DNA of 64,000 nt from Actinacidiphila rubida (lineage in GTDB: Bacteria > Actinomycetota > Actinomycetes > Streptomycetales > Streptomycetaceae), in NCBI RefSeq assembly GCF_900110255.1, contig NZ_FODD01000034.1, forward strand, positions 1 to 64,000, read 5' to 3'. This document shows positions 32,268 through 41,423 of this stretch, piece by piece. Position 1 is the stretch's first letter. Each line of letters begins with the position of its first letter. A model generated the notes under the pieces. It searched no databases, had not been told where the DNA came from, and was given only the letters and a program-made list of their open reading frames with translations. Made by a program: the position numbers and the translations under genes.

Positions 32268-34349
32268 TCAAGGGAACGGGTGGGGGGCGGAGTTGAGCTC
32301 GTCGGAGCGCAACTCGTGGTCGGCCAGGCCGGCCTGGTGGAGCGCGGTGCGGGTCCTCGGCATGTGCAGGGCACGCTGGCGGCTCCACCCGAAGTCGATG
32401 GGCAGCAGTCCGGGCACGATCACGCCGGCGGTGTGGAAACCGAGCCGTCGCTGTTCGGGCATGGTCTGGTCGACGGCGATGGCGTCGAACCCGGCCCGGG
32501 CGAGCTGCCCGACGACCTGTTCGACGTCGTCGCGGAGGTCGGTGCCGGGGGTGAGGGTGTCGCGGGCCAGACCGGCCACGGTGGTCAGGGCGCGCGGGCC
32601 GCCGCGCAGCAGGAAGTCGGCGTGGCGGGCCATCTCCGGCAGCCCGTAGAGCAGGGGATGGTCGTGCAGGACGTGCACCCGGCCGAAGTCGGCGGCCATC
32701 GCCCGCAGTCGCCGCTCCTCGCGCACCGTGCGGCGGCGCAGGTTCACCGCGTCGGTGGCGATCTCGCAGAGTCCCGCGGCGAGCGCGGCCTCGGGGTCGA
32801 GCCCGGCGCCCGCGCCGAAGCACAGCCGGCCGAGGCCGCCGTCGACGCGCTCCGCGACGGCGGTGACGACGGGTACCGGGAAGCTGATCCGCGTGTCGAA
32901 GAACCGGGCGCGGTACCCGTACATCGCCAGCCGGTCGATCATCGCGCGGGTCTCGGGGCTGCGGCTGGTGGTCGCGTCGATCTCGGTGAGCGGCGCGCGG
33001 GCGTACCAGGCGAGCAGGAACGCGTCGCGTTCGATGACCTCCATCAGGCCGAAGTACACGGCCTCGGCCAGACTCCCGCCGGAGGCACAGCCGTTGGAGC
33101 TCTCCTGCACGAAGCGGTTCTCCAGCCCGCCGGGCGCGTGGTAGTAGGCGATGATCTCGGGCACCAGCACCGGCCGCCGGTCGCGCAGGCTGAAGCCCCA
33201 GACCCAGGGGATGGGCCGCGCCGGGTCGAACGGGCGGACACCGGGTTCGGCGCGGTGGAACTCCTCGGTGTACAGACCGCAGGTCCGCGGGTCCAGGGCC
33301 TGCTCGCCCAGCTCGTCGTACGAGGCGGTGACGCTGGTGCGGCGGGCCCGGGGACGCATTCCGGCGCTGCGCTCCAGTCCTTCGAGCAGGCCGACGCGCA
33401 CGCTGGAGCGGTAGCGCGGGGTGTGGCCGCCCCAGAAGCATTCCCGCAGGTAGTCGCCGGAGCGCAGGAAGAACGAGCCCACGACCGAGGAGGTGGACGC
33501 CGACGCGAGGTCGGGCACGACGGACGGGCCGAGCATGCCGGCCGCCGGGTTGACGTAGGCCGCGAGCGGCACGTCGTACGCGTCGGCGGGCCGCACCCGG
33601 AACTCGTCCGGTGCGCGCTTGGGCGAACTCGGCGGCTCCACCCGGGCGGTCTCCGCGCTGTCGGCCACCACGTCGCCGCACCGCGGGCATTCGGCGTCGG
33701 GGACGACGGTGAACGGCGTGACGGCCAACGTCTCCAGGTCCACGAGGTACGCGTACGGGAACACCGCCGCGCCGCCCGCCGGTCGGCGTCCGTGACCCGT
33801 TCCGGCGCCGCCCGGCGTCGGGTGCCCGGGCCCCGCTCCGGCGCCGCCCGCGTCGCTGCCTTGGCTCGGGTTGCGGGTGGTGCGGCGCGCGGCGACGAGG
33901 GCGGTCAGCGCGTCGGTGACGAACGGCACGGCCCAGGGCGGGCGTCCCGCCGTCCGGCCGCCGCCGCCGAGTTCGAGCGCCTCGCGCAGACCGCGGGTGC
34001 GCACCGCCTGCCAGCGGCGGACGAGGCAGCGGCGGCAGCCGGGCGTGCCGTCCGGCTCGAACGGTCCGACCAGGGCGTGGTGGCCGTACACGTGCACGCC
34101 GACCGGCGCGGACGCGTTCCCTTCGCCGTCCTCGGCCGGCTCGGCAGCGGAGACGGCCAGTTCGTCGCGCAGGCCGAGCCCGGCGACCGCCGGGCCCTGC
34201 GCGCCGGCCGCGGTGCCGCGCAGGGCGGCGGCCAGCGCGCCGAGGGCGGCCTCCGCCTCGCCGGCGCCGCCGGACGCCGCGGGACCCGGCGCTCCGTCCG
34301 CCGCCGCCCGGCCGGGCACCGGCGGGCGGGACTTGAGGTCAGCGGGCAT
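32268..34349 (-). CDS. YcaO-domain azoline-forming protein, first copy
   Basis: 693 residues, colinear with the second copy at 21183-23225. The N-terminal ThiF-like docking part keeps a full tetracysteine zinc site (GCRRC and ECPRC). The YcaO motifs are LLEGLERSAG, QESSNGCASGGSLAEAVYFG and EVIERDAFLLAW, and the end is again PHPFP. Presumed ATP-dependent cyclodehydratase, working with the RRE/ThiF-like partner encoded immediately upstream; start lies 11 bases inside that gene's end. Confidence 0.9.
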   Translation of the reverse strand: MPADLKSRPPVPGRAAADGAPGPAASGGAGEAEAALGALAAALRGTAAGAQGPAVAGLGLRDELAVSAAEPAEDGEGNASAPVGVHVYGHHALVGPFEPDGTPGCRRCLVRRWQAVRTRGLREALELGGGGRTAGRPPWAVPFVTDALTALVAARRTTRNPSQGSDAGGAGAGPGHPTPGGAGTGHGRRPAGGAAVFPYAYLVDLETLAVTPFTVVPDAECPRCGDVVADSAETARVEPPSSPKRAPDEFRVRPADAYDVPLAAYVNPAAGMLGPSVVPDLASASTSSVVGSFFLRSGDYLRECFWGGHTPRYRSSVRVGLLEGLERSAGMRPRARRTSVTASYDELGEQALDPRTCGLYTEEFHRAEPGVRPFDPARPIPWVWGFSLRDRRPVLVPEIIAYYHAPGGLENRFVQESSNGCASGGSLAEAVYFGLMEVIERDAFLLAWYARAPLTEIDATTSRSPETRAMIDRLAMYGYRARFFDTRISFPVPVVTAVAERVDGGLGRLCFGAGAGLDPEAALAAGLCEIATDAVNLRRRTVREERRLRAMAADFGRVHVLHDHPLLYGLPEMARHADFLLRGGPRALTTVAGLARDTLTPGTDLRDDVEQVVGQLARAGFDAIAVDQTMPEQRRLGFHTAGVIVPGLLPIDFGWSRQRALHMPRTRTALHQAGLADHELRSDELNSAPHPFP

Positions 34350-36702
34350 CGACGGCTCCGCCGCGGGTCAGCAGGACGCGGGTGGCGTGCAGCAGGCCGG
34401 CACCGAGGTCGGGGGCGTGGACCGGCGCGGCGAGCAGGTCCCGCCCGGACGCCCGCAGGGACTCCGCGACGCCGGCCCAGGTGGTGCCGGCGTCCACCGC
34501 GGGCGCGGCGCTCCCGGTCACGCCGAGCGAGGCCGGTGCCAGCTCGGCGAGCAACGGGTCTCCGGTGTCCGGGACTTCGGGTGCCTGCGGCTCCGCGGCG
34601 AGTTGCACCGCGCCCAGCAGGTCGCGCAGCGCCTCCAGCGCCGCCTCCCGCCACCGCAGGGCGCTGCCGACCGCCCAGCGCCCGCCGGACCGGGCCAGCA
34701 CCACCGGCACCGCCCGGGCGCCGGGCGCGCCCAGGTCGAGGATCTCGACGGGCACCGCGAGCGTGGCCGCCGACCGTACGAGGAAGGTGAGTTCGGGGTC
34801 ACCGGCGTCCTCCAGGGCCGCCGGGTCGACGGAGGCGACCGGCACGCGACCGTGCAGGGCCTCCCGCAGCGTGTCGTGGGCGAGGGCGGTCAGCACGGCG
34901 CGGGCGGTGGCCTCTTCGGGCGTGCGGCCCGCCCCGGTGCCGGCGGACGTCGGCTCGACGACCCGGTCGCGGTTGTACGGTCCGAACGGGCGCAGCGCGG
35001 CGGCGGGCACGAGGACGGTCTCGCCGCCGAGCAGCGAGGCGGTCGCGCACCACGCGGCGACGTCCTGGACGCCGAGCCCCGAGTCGACGGCCAGCCGGTC
35101 CGCCGCGGCGGTCGCCCACTTGGCGCGGGCCGCGTCCAGCGCGGCTCCGGTCAGCACCTCGGGCAGCGGCACGACGTGCTCGGCGTAGACCTCGGCGGCG
35201 CGGCACAGCGCCCGCAGCCGGGCCCCCGCGACATGGTGGACGTCGAAAGCGGTGACCGGGCGGGCGGCGCCGTGCCCGGTACTGAGCACCACCGTGCTGA
35301 CCTTCAGCGGGGTCTGCGCCCACACCTCGTCGTCGAACGACCGGAAGACGCCCGCGGCCTGCTGCACCAGGACGGCCCGGTCGGTGATCTCGGCGAGTGC
35401 CGCCTTGGCGGCGTCCTCCTCGGCGGGTTCGCCCTCGGTCCGGTCCGCGCGGTCCTCAGCGGCGTCGAGCGCGTCGAGCGCGTCGAGCCGGAACGCTGCG
35501 GCGGCCGGGGCGGGCGGGGCCGCGCAGTCGGGGCACGCCGGGTGCGGCAGCAGGCGTTCGGCGACCGTGTCGAGGGAGTCCAGGTCCTGGACGACGACCT
35601 GACCGCGGGTCTCGGCGGGCAGCGCACCCGTGGTGAGCCGGAAGACCTCGTAGCCGAGCAGGTTGCCGATCATCGCGGCGACCGGGCCGCGCGCGGTGCC
35701 GGGCGCGGGGCGCGGGGCGCCGGGGGCCAGCGCGCTCCACAGGTCGGCGGCGTGTGCGGGGTCGCCGTTGGCGGACAGCCGCAGGGCGGCGCACCTCCAG
35801 CAGCCCGGCGAGTCCTCGGCCGTCAGCGGCCCGACGACCATCGCACCGCCGAACTCCCAGGCGGGCACCAGCATCCGGCCGGCCGGGACGGCCGCGGACA
35901 GCGCGGCACTCTGCCGGGCCGCCTGCTCTCCGGTGACCAGCACGACGTCGTAGCCATCGAGGTCGTCCCAGCCGAAACCACCCGGGCCGGTGCCGGGTTC
36001 GAGGACCCGCAGCTCCACCGGACAGCCGTCGGCGGCGAGTTCGGCTGCCTCGTCGCGTACCTCGGAGAAGCGGTGGCCGGGGGTGTCGACGCCCGCGGTG
36101 ACGGCGACGGCCGCGCAGCCGTTGCGGATCAGGGAGAGCGCGGCCCAGCGCGCCACCTCGTCGTCGCCGAGGACGGCGACCCGGCTGGTGCGGAACCGCA
36201 GGAAGCGCTCGGCGGCACCGTCGGTGTAATGGTCGACGTAGTCGATCTGCGGGGCGAACCGGCGTGCCACGTCGGCCTCCGGGACCGGTGCGCCCTCGGC
36301 GGGCGGCACCGCGTCGCGGGCGAAGCCACGCGCGTAGAGCGTGCTGACGAGCCGGGTCACCATGTCGCGCTGTTTGGTGCCGAGCCCCTGGCACAGGCCC
36401 TCGACGGTCGTGTCGCCGGTGAGGTGGGGCACGATCAGCGAGGCGAAGCGGTAGGCGGACGGCATGACGACGCTGAAGCCGCCGCGGGCGTTGTGGAAGT
36501 GCACCCCGGTGGGCGTCTGCGTGTAGAGGACGTCGCGCCGGATGCGCGGCCGGGTCCCGGCGATCTTCGCGTAGGCGGCGTCGGCCGCGGCGGCCGCGCG
36601 CGCCGGGTCGGCCGGGCCGCCTCCCGTGGCGCTGCCGGCCGGGGCGGTCCCGCTCGCCGCGTTCTCCGTGGTCGCCGTGTCCGGTGACACCATGTCAGTC
36701 AC
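34339..36702 (-). CDS. ThiF-like cyclodehydratase partner with N-terminal RRE
   Basis: 787 residues from a GTG at 36702 (GTGA overlap with the SARP stop); an ATG at 36693 lies 10 bases after GGAGG and is equally likely. Residues about 55-140 (RIRRDVLYTQTPTGVHFHNA onward) look like the RRE that binds the leader. A Rossmann-type ThiF part follows (RVAVLGDDEVARWAALSLI), with zinc cysteines GCWRC and ACPDC. The C-terminal 300 residues are a second, YcaO-like half without the ATP-site Glu motifs. It delivers the precursor to the YcaO enzyme. Confidence 0.82.
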   Translation of the reverse strand: MTDMVSPDTATTENAASGTAPAGSATGGGPADPARAAAAADAAYAKIAGTRPRIRRDVLYTQTPTGVHFHNARGGFSVVMPSAYRFASLIVPHLTGDTTVEGLCQGLGTKQRDMVTRLVSTLYARGFARDAVPPAEGAPVPEADVARRFAPQIDYVDHYTDGAAERFLRFRTSRVAVLGDDEVARWAALSLIRNGCAAVAVTAGVDTPGHRFSEVRDEAAELAADGCPVELRVLEPGTGPGGFGWDDLDGYDVVLVTGEQAARQSAALSAAVPAGRMLVPAWEFGGAMVVGPLTAEDSPGCWRCAALRLSANGDPAHAADLWSALAPGAPRPAPGTARGPVAAMIGNLLGYEVFRLTTGALPAETRGQVVVQDLDSLDTVAERLLPHPACPDCAAPPAPAAAAFRLDALDALDAAEDRADRTEGEPAEEDAAKAALAEITDRAVLVQQAAGVFRSFDDEVWAQTPLKVSTVVLSTGHGAARPVTAFDVHHVAGARLRALCRAAEVYAEHVVPLPEVLTGAALDAARAKWATAAADRLAVDSGLGVQDVAAWCATASLLGGETVLVPAAALRPFGPYNRDRVVEPTSAGTGAGRTPEEATARAVLTALAHDTLREALHGRVPVASVDPAALEDAGDPELTFLVRSAATLAVPVEILDLGAPGARAVPVVLARSGGRWAVGSALRWREAALEALRDLLGAVQLAAEPQAPEVPDTGDPLLAELAPASLGVTGSAAPAVDAGTTWAGVAESLRASGRDLLAAPVHAPDLGAGLLHATRVLLTRGGAVDAR

Positions 36703-38123
36703 GCCTCCGTCGGGTGCAGGTCCACGGCGCCGTGCCGGGGGGTCGGGGTGGTGGTGCGTGCGGTCCGCGCGGTGCGGGCGCCGACGCCCTCCGCGGCGGC
36801 GGCGCGGGCGAAGGCCCGCAGCAGCTCGTGCATGCGGTAGTGGCCGCGCGGCCCCTCCTGGAGGAGGCCGGCGCCCACCAGGCGGTCGAGCACTCCTTCG
36901 CCGCTGATCAACGCGCCCTCCGCGGTGCCGGGTTCGGCGTCGTCGGGGGCGGCGGCGGCCGGCGGGTGACCGCTACGTGCGGCCGTTCCGGACGGGGCGG
37001 CTCCGAGCGCCGTTCCGTTCCGCGCTGTAGCGCTCGGCCCTGTACCGGCCGGCCCTGTACCGCTCGCCCCTGTCCCGGCCGGCGTGCCCGCGGCGGCGCT
37101 CGCGGTGCCGGGCGGGCGTTCCGTGCCGGGCGCGTGCGGAGTCCGGGGGGCGGCGCCCGGACCGGCCGGGGTCCCGACGCGACGGTCCGCACGGTGGCCG
37201 GCGGGTGCGGCCGCGGCGGATCCGTCGGAGTGCGCGGGGGCGGAGGCGGAGGCGGGCTCGGAGGCCGGATCGGGACTGCCGCGCAGGATCTCCAGCTCCA
37301 GGCGCTGGAGTGCGGGCCCCGGGTCCACGCCGAGCTGGTCGGCGAGGTGCTCCTTGGCCTTGCGGTACTCCGACAGGGCCTCGGCGCGGCGCCCGGCGCG
37401 GCGCAGGGCCTCCATCAACTGCTCGGTGAAACGCTCGTGCAGCGGATGCGCGCGGGCCGCGGGCCAGATCTCGGCGAGCGCCTCCCGGTGCCTGCCGCAC
37501 GCCAGTTCGAGGTCGAAGACCCGCTCGATGGCCCGCAGCCACTCCTCTTTCAGCCGCGGGACCTCGTCCCGGTGCAGCAGATCGGAGTGCACATTCGCCA
37601 TGAGCGGCGGTTTCCAGAGGGCCAGTGCGGCGCGGAGCAGGCGCAATTCGGTGTCGGCGTCGCCGGCCGAATAGGCCTGGACCAGGAGCTCCCGGAACTC
37701 GACCAGATCGAGGGTCTCCGCGTCCGCCGTCAGGCGGTAACCGCCGGGAACAGCCTCGATGGCATTGCCGGACACACCGTATTTACCGAACAGGCGGCGG
37801 AGCCGCAGGACACAGCTGTGCAAAGCGGGTTTCGCCTGGGCCGGAGTGGCCTCGCCCCAGATAACTCGCTGCAGGAATTCCGTGGAGACCGCGGAATTCG
37901 CGTGCAATAACAATGCGGCGAGCAGTGACGCGGGCCGGGACGGCTGCAGGGCGACCGAGTCGCGGCCATCGGTGACGCTCAGCAGACCCAGCACGGTGAA
38001 CCGGGTACGTCCCTCACGTGGCACCGCCGTGGCGGCATCTGCCGAGGTCAGCACGTTGTTCTCGGACTTCTCGCGCGCGTTCTCACGGTTCGCGCGCGCA
38101 TCGTGTCGCACTCCACCACACAC
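36699..38123 (-). CDS. SARP-family activator with AfsR-like C-terminus lacking NB-ARC
   Basis: 474 residues. The winged helix (about 41-115; TRFTVLGLLSVTDG, RVIWGEATPAQAKPALHSCV) and BTAD domain (about 120-270) are typical SARP. A 130-residue Ala/Gly/Pro/Thr linker follows, then LVGAGLLQEGPRGHYRMHEL, the short segment that follows NB-ARC in AfsR; NB-ARC itself is absent. Codon 72 is TTA (37910-37908), so translation should depend on the bldA tRNA. The GTG at 38123 is used; a GTG at 38054 is possible. A weak TTGAGC-17-AACATA promoter lies at 38270-38242. Confidence 0.88.
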   Translation of the reverse strand: MCGGVRHDARANRENAREKSENNVLTSADAATAVPREGRTRFTVLGLLSVTDGRDSVALQPSRPASLLAALLLHANSAVSTEFLQRVIWGEATPAQAKPALHSCVLRLRRLFGKYGVSGNAIEAVPGGYRLTADAETLDLVEFRELLVQAYSAGDADTELRLLRAALALWKPPLMANVHSDLLHRDEVPRLKEEWLRAIERVFDLELACGRHREALAEIWPAARAHPLHERFTEQLMEALRRAGRRAEALSEYRKAKEHLADQLGVDPGPALQRLELEILRGSPDPASEPASASAPAHSDGSAAAAPAGHRADRRVGTPAGPGAAPRTPHAPGTERPPGTASAAAGTPAGTGASGTGPAGTGPSATARNGTALGAAPSGTAARSGHPPAAAAPDDAEPGTAEGALISGEGVLDRLVGAGLLQEGPRGHYRMHELLRAFARAAAAEGVGARTARTARTTTPTPRHGAVDLHPTEA

Positions 38124-38655
38124 GTCACCGTTCCCGTAGCCCCGTGCGACCGCCGGGTGCAGGGCAGGGGTGTGCCGAGCAGAGCAGCGATCGACCTACC
38201 GCACACATCGGCGATCGGGGACGACAGTACGACAGGGCCTTTATGTTGTCCAGAGCAAAGTGCAGCTCAACCGGGCTCCGCGGGCACCCCGATGGTAAGC
38301 AAACGGACATACTTCGCAGTATTGCGGGAGTGTGAATGCCGGTTTTCCGGGCGCGACCCCCGGGGCGTCTTTCTTTTGCCGCCCCGATCACCCCGAGGAA
38401 GTGGTGCCGGAAAGGTTTAACGGCCCGGTTCCCCTGGTTTACCCGGCGGTCGCCGAGGTGCGTATGCCCCCCGCGCCCCCATCCGTACACCCGCCGGCTC
38501 GGGTGGCGCTCGCGCCCGGGTCGCACCTGGGTCGCGTCGCAGTTCGCGCGAGGCGCGAGCGGAACGGCCGGCACTTGACAGCGCACGCCCGCCTGATTTC
38601 ACTGTTCCACAAGACAGAAACTAACTTCCGCAATACGGAAGGGGAGCGGACTCCC
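38124..38655. other. Divergent intergenic region between SARP gene and hyi
   Basis: About 530 bases without a supported gene. It contains the probable SARP promoter near 38242-38270 (minus strand) and the hyi promoter and operator pair at 38575-38640. The middle (38300-38570) holds nothing recognised. Confidence 0.5.
38575..38640 (+). promoter_or_regulatory. hyi promoter and paired 15-bp operator
   Basis: TTGACA (38575) and TTCACT (38598) are 17 bases apart. Immediately downstream come TTCCACAAGACAGAA (38605-38619) and TTCCGCAATACGGAA (38626-38640), the second a perfect 5-5-5 inverted repeat, with starts 21 bases apart. The same pair, same spacing, follows the gcl promoter. Best candidate binder is an IclR-type repressor such as AllR, known in S. 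coelicolor for allantoin and glyoxylate genes. Confidence 0.7.
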
Positions 38656-39474
38656 GTGAGCTTCACCGATGCGCGCTTCGACGTGAACCTCTCCATGCTG
38701 TTCACCGAGTTGCCGCTGCTGGAACGACCGGCCGCCGCGGCCGCGGCGGGATTCGACGCCGTCGAGTTGTGGTGGCCCTGGGTCGACGACCCGACCCCGC
38801 CGAAGGCCGAGCTGGACGGGCTGCGGGCCGCGCTGGAGGCGGCCGGCACCCGCCTGGTGGGTCTCAACTTCTACGCGGGGCGGCTGCCGGGGCCCGACCG
38901 GGGTGCACTGTCCCTGCCGGGCGCGGAGTCCGAGCGGTTCCGCGCGAACGTCCCGGTGGCCGCGGAGTTCGCCGCGTCCGTCGGCTGCACCGCGCTCAAC
39001 GCGCTGTACGGGAACCGGGTGGACGGCGCCGATCCCGCGGAGCAGGACGAACGGGCGCTGGAGAACCTGGCGTTCGCCGCCCGGGCGGCCGCCGACGCCG
39101 GTGCCGTCCTGCTGGTCGAGGCGCTCAACGCGCCGGAGTCGCCGCACTATCCGCTGGTCGGCGCGGATGCGGCGGTCGAGGTGGTGGACCGGGTCAACGC
39201 GGCCACCGGACTGGACAACACCCGCTTTCTGCTCGACCTGTACCACCTGTCCAGGAACGGCGAGGACCTTCCCTCCGTCATCGAGCGGTTCGCCTCGCGC
39301 ACCGGCCACGTCCAGATCGCCGACGATCCGGGCCGCGGCGCCCCGGGCACCGGCACGCTCCCGCTGGCCGAACTCCTCGGCCTGCTCCGCGCGGCCGGCT
39401 ACACCGGCTGGACCGGCCTGGAGTACAAGCCGTCCGCGGCCGGCAGCGCGGCGAGCTTCGGCTGGCGCCCCTGA
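38656..39474 (+). CDS. hyi: Hydroxypyruvate isomerase
   Basis: 272 residues, a TIM barrel of the AP endonuclease 2 superfamily. RFDVNLSMLFTELPLLERP starts it; FDAVELWWPW, LVEALNAPESPHYPL and FLLDLYHLSRNGEDLP carry metal-binding acids typical of hydroxypyruvate isomerase, with GYTGWTGLEYKPS at the end. It interconverts hydroxypyruvate and tartronate semialdehyde. GTG start with GGGGAG 9 bases upstream. glxR follows after 79 bases. Confidence 0.92.
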   Translation: MSFTDARFDVNLSMLFTELPLLERPAAAAAAGFDAVELWWPWVDDPTPPKAELDGLRAALEAAGTRLVGLNFYAGRLPGPDRGALSLPGAESERFRANVPVAAEFAASVGCTALNALYGNRVDGADPAEQDERALENLAFAARAAADAGAVLLVEALNAPESPHYPLVGADAAVEVVDRVNAATGLDNTRFLLDLYHLSRNGEDLPSVIERFASRTGHVQIADDPGRGAPGTGTLPLAELLGLLRAAGYTGWTGLEYKPSAAGSAASFGWRP

Positions 39475-39553
39475 ACCGACGGCCGGCCCCCGGCCCGCCG
39501 TTGGTTCAGGGCCATGTCCCCGGCCTTCCCCGTACATCCCCTGAGAGGAACTC

Positions 39554-40453
39554 ATGACCACCAACCTCCCCAAGGTCGCCTGGATCGGGCTCGGGATCAT
39601 GGGGTCGCCCATGGCCGAGAACCTGGTCCGCGCCGGGTACCAGGTGACCGGCTACACCCTGGAACCGGAGAAGCGGGAGCGGCTGGCCGCGAACGGCGGG
39701 ACCGCCGCCGCCTCGGTGGCCGAGGCGGTGAAGGACGCCGACGTGATCTTCACGATGGTCCCGGCCTCCCCGCAGGTGGAGGCCGTCGCCTACGGCCCCG
39801 ACGGCATCCTGGCGCACGCCCGGCCGGGCGCCCTGCTCGTCGACACCTCCTCGATCACTCCGCAGACCTCCATCGACCTGGCGAGGGCCGCCGCGGCCAA
39901 GGGCATCCGGGTGCTGGACGCCCCGGTCTCCGGCGGCGAGGCCGGCGCGGTCGAGGCCGTGCTGTCCATCATGGTCGGCGGCGAGCAGGCCGACTTCGAG
40001 GCCGCCCGGCCCCTGCTGGACGTGCTCGGCAGGACGGTCGTGCTGTGCGGTCCGCACGGCGCGGGCCAGACCGTGAAGGCGGCGAACCAGCTGATCGTCG
40101 CGGTGAACCTCCAGGCGTGCGCGGAGGCCGTGGTCTTCCTGGAGAAGTCCGGCGTGGACCTGGCGGCCGCACTCGAGGTGCTGGCCGGCGGCCTCGCCGG
40201 TTCCACCGTGCTCGACCGCAAGAAGGACAACTTCCTGCGCCGCGCCTTCGCACCGGGCTTCCGGATCGACCTGCACCACAAGGACATGGGCATCGTCACC
40301 GACGCGGCCCGCACCGTCGGCGCGGCCCTCCCGGTGGGCGCGGTCGTCGCGAACCTCGTGGCGTCGCTGCGTGCCCAGGGCGACGGCGGCCTCGACCACT
40401 CGGCGCTGCTGCGCGGGGTCGAGCGGCTGTCGGGGCTGCTGGTCGAGGACTGA
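39554..40453 (+). CDS. glxR: 2-hydroxy-3-oxopropionate (tartronate semialdehyde) reductase
   Basis: 299 residues, beta-hydroxyacid dehydrogenase family. The NAD(P) site WIGLGIMGSPMAENL is at the start; DAPVSGGEAGA and GAGQTVKAANQLIV (catalytic Lys) mark substrate and active-site regions. It reduces tartronate semialdehyde made by Gcl to glycerate. ATG with GAGAGGAA just upstream; likely co-transcribed with hyi. Confidence 0.94.
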   Translation: MTTNLPKVAWIGLGIMGSPMAENLVRAGYQVTGYTLEPEKRERLAANGGTAAASVAEAVKDADVIFTMVPASPQVEAVAYGPDGILAHARPGALLVDTSSITPQTSIDLARAAAAKGIRVLDAPVSGGEAGAVEAVLSIMVGGEQADFEAARPLLDVLGRTVVLCGPHGAGQTVKAANQLIVAVNLQACAEAVVFLEKSGVDLAAALEVLAGGLAGSTVLDRKKDNFLRRAFAPGFRIDLHHKDMGIVTDAARTVGAALPVGAVVANLVASLRAQGDGGLDHSALLRGVERLSGLLVED

Positions 40454-40469
40454 GCCGCCCTCCCGAACA

Positions 40470-40520
40470 CCGCCCGGCGGTGCGTGACACTCCTGTCGCG
40501 CCGAGCGCACCGCCGGGCGG
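40470..40520. terminator. Terminator after glxR
   Basis: A perfect 15-bp stem: CCGCCCGGCGGTGCG (40470) pairs with CGCACCGCCGGGCGG (ending 40520) around a 21-base loop, 17 bases after the glxR stop. Confidence 0.75.
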
Positions 40521-40676
40521 TACCACACGACCCGCGCCGGCCGGGCTTCTGAGGGGTGGTCAGGGCGGCGCGGGTTGCGGTCTGTCCCGATCCGGTCACA
40601 TGGGCGTCGTCTTCCTGCACTATGGGTGCAGACAGACCGCGGCTCAAGGCGTCGCGTCCGACCGGGAGTTCGATCG

Positions 40677-41423
40677 ATGGCAGAGAGCGTGCTGGTGCGC
40701 TGCCCGGCCTGCGGCCAGGAACACAGCTACACCGCCCCCACCTTCCCGTGCGCCTGCGGGTCACCGGTCGCCCCGCCCGTCCTGGTCGGCGGGCTGCCCG
40801 TCGAGGTCAGGCACCGGTCGTGGGACGACTCCTGGGTGCGGTTGCGCTGCCCGGACTGCGGACGCTCCGACCAGTGGCCGCAGCCGGAGTTCGACTGCGC
40901 GTGCGGTGCACTGGTGCGACTGCCGGTCAGCAGCGAGCCGGGCCTCGCGGCCGGGAACGCGCACACGCTGCCACCCCCGCACGAGGCCCCGCCGGTGCCG
41001 GCGGGTCAGGCCCCGCCGCCGCCGACCAGCCGCCCGCCGTTCCGCCCGGTCACCATCCGTACCGCGCGCGACGCCCTCACCGCGGCGTCCCAGTACCTGA
41101 AGTGGCTGGGCTTCGCGGGCGTCCGGCTGGCGGGCGACCGCAGCGCCAACGGCATCGACCTGCGCGGCGACCACCTCGTCGCCCAGGTCGACCCGACGAC
41201 GCTGCCCACGCCGCTGCGTGACGTCGAGTGCCTGTGGCTGAACTGCGCGAACGAGGACGCCACCGGTGCGTTCTTCTCGCTCGCCGGGTACGCGCACGAC
41301 GCGCGGCTGCGCGCCGACCAGTTGTGCGTCCCGCTGTTCGTGATGGACCTGACCGGCACGCCGCAGCCGGTGAACGACGCGGCGGACGAGTTGATAAGGC
41401 GCGGACCCTCCGCGAACTGCTGA
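40677..41423 (+). CDS. Zinc-ribbon protein with degenerate Mrr-like nuclease fold
   Basis: 248 residues from an ATG at 40677 (GGGAG 8 bases upstream). Cys pairs CPACG, CACG, CPDCG and CACG in the first 85 residues suggest two zinc ribbons. After a Pro-rich linker, the C-terminal part (AASQYLKWLGFAGVRLAGDR, GIDLRGDHLVAQVD, GAFFSLAGYAHDARLRADQL) resembles Mrr-type restriction-endonuclease-like domains, where the core is D...QxK. Here the Lys position is Asp, so nuclease activity is doubtful. Role unknown. Confidence 0.6.
   Translation: MAESVLVRCPACGQEHSYTAPTFPCACGSPVAPPVLVGGLPVEVRHRSWDDSWVRLRCPDCGRSDQWPQPEFDCACGALVRLPVSSEPGLAAGNAHTLPPPHEAPPVPAGQAPPPPTSRPPFRPVTIRTARDALTAASQYLKWLGFAGVRLAGDRSANGIDLRGDHLVAQVDPTTLPTPLRDVECLWLNCANEDATGAFFSLAGYAHDARLRADQLCVPLFVMDLTGTPQPVNDAADELIRRGPSANC

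Noticed and set aside
32164..33690. Upstream extension of the SagB dehydrogenase frame to 1060 residues
   Set aside because: The extension is a shadow of the YcaO gene in another frame; a GTG at 32163 with a good ribosome binding site starts the real gene.
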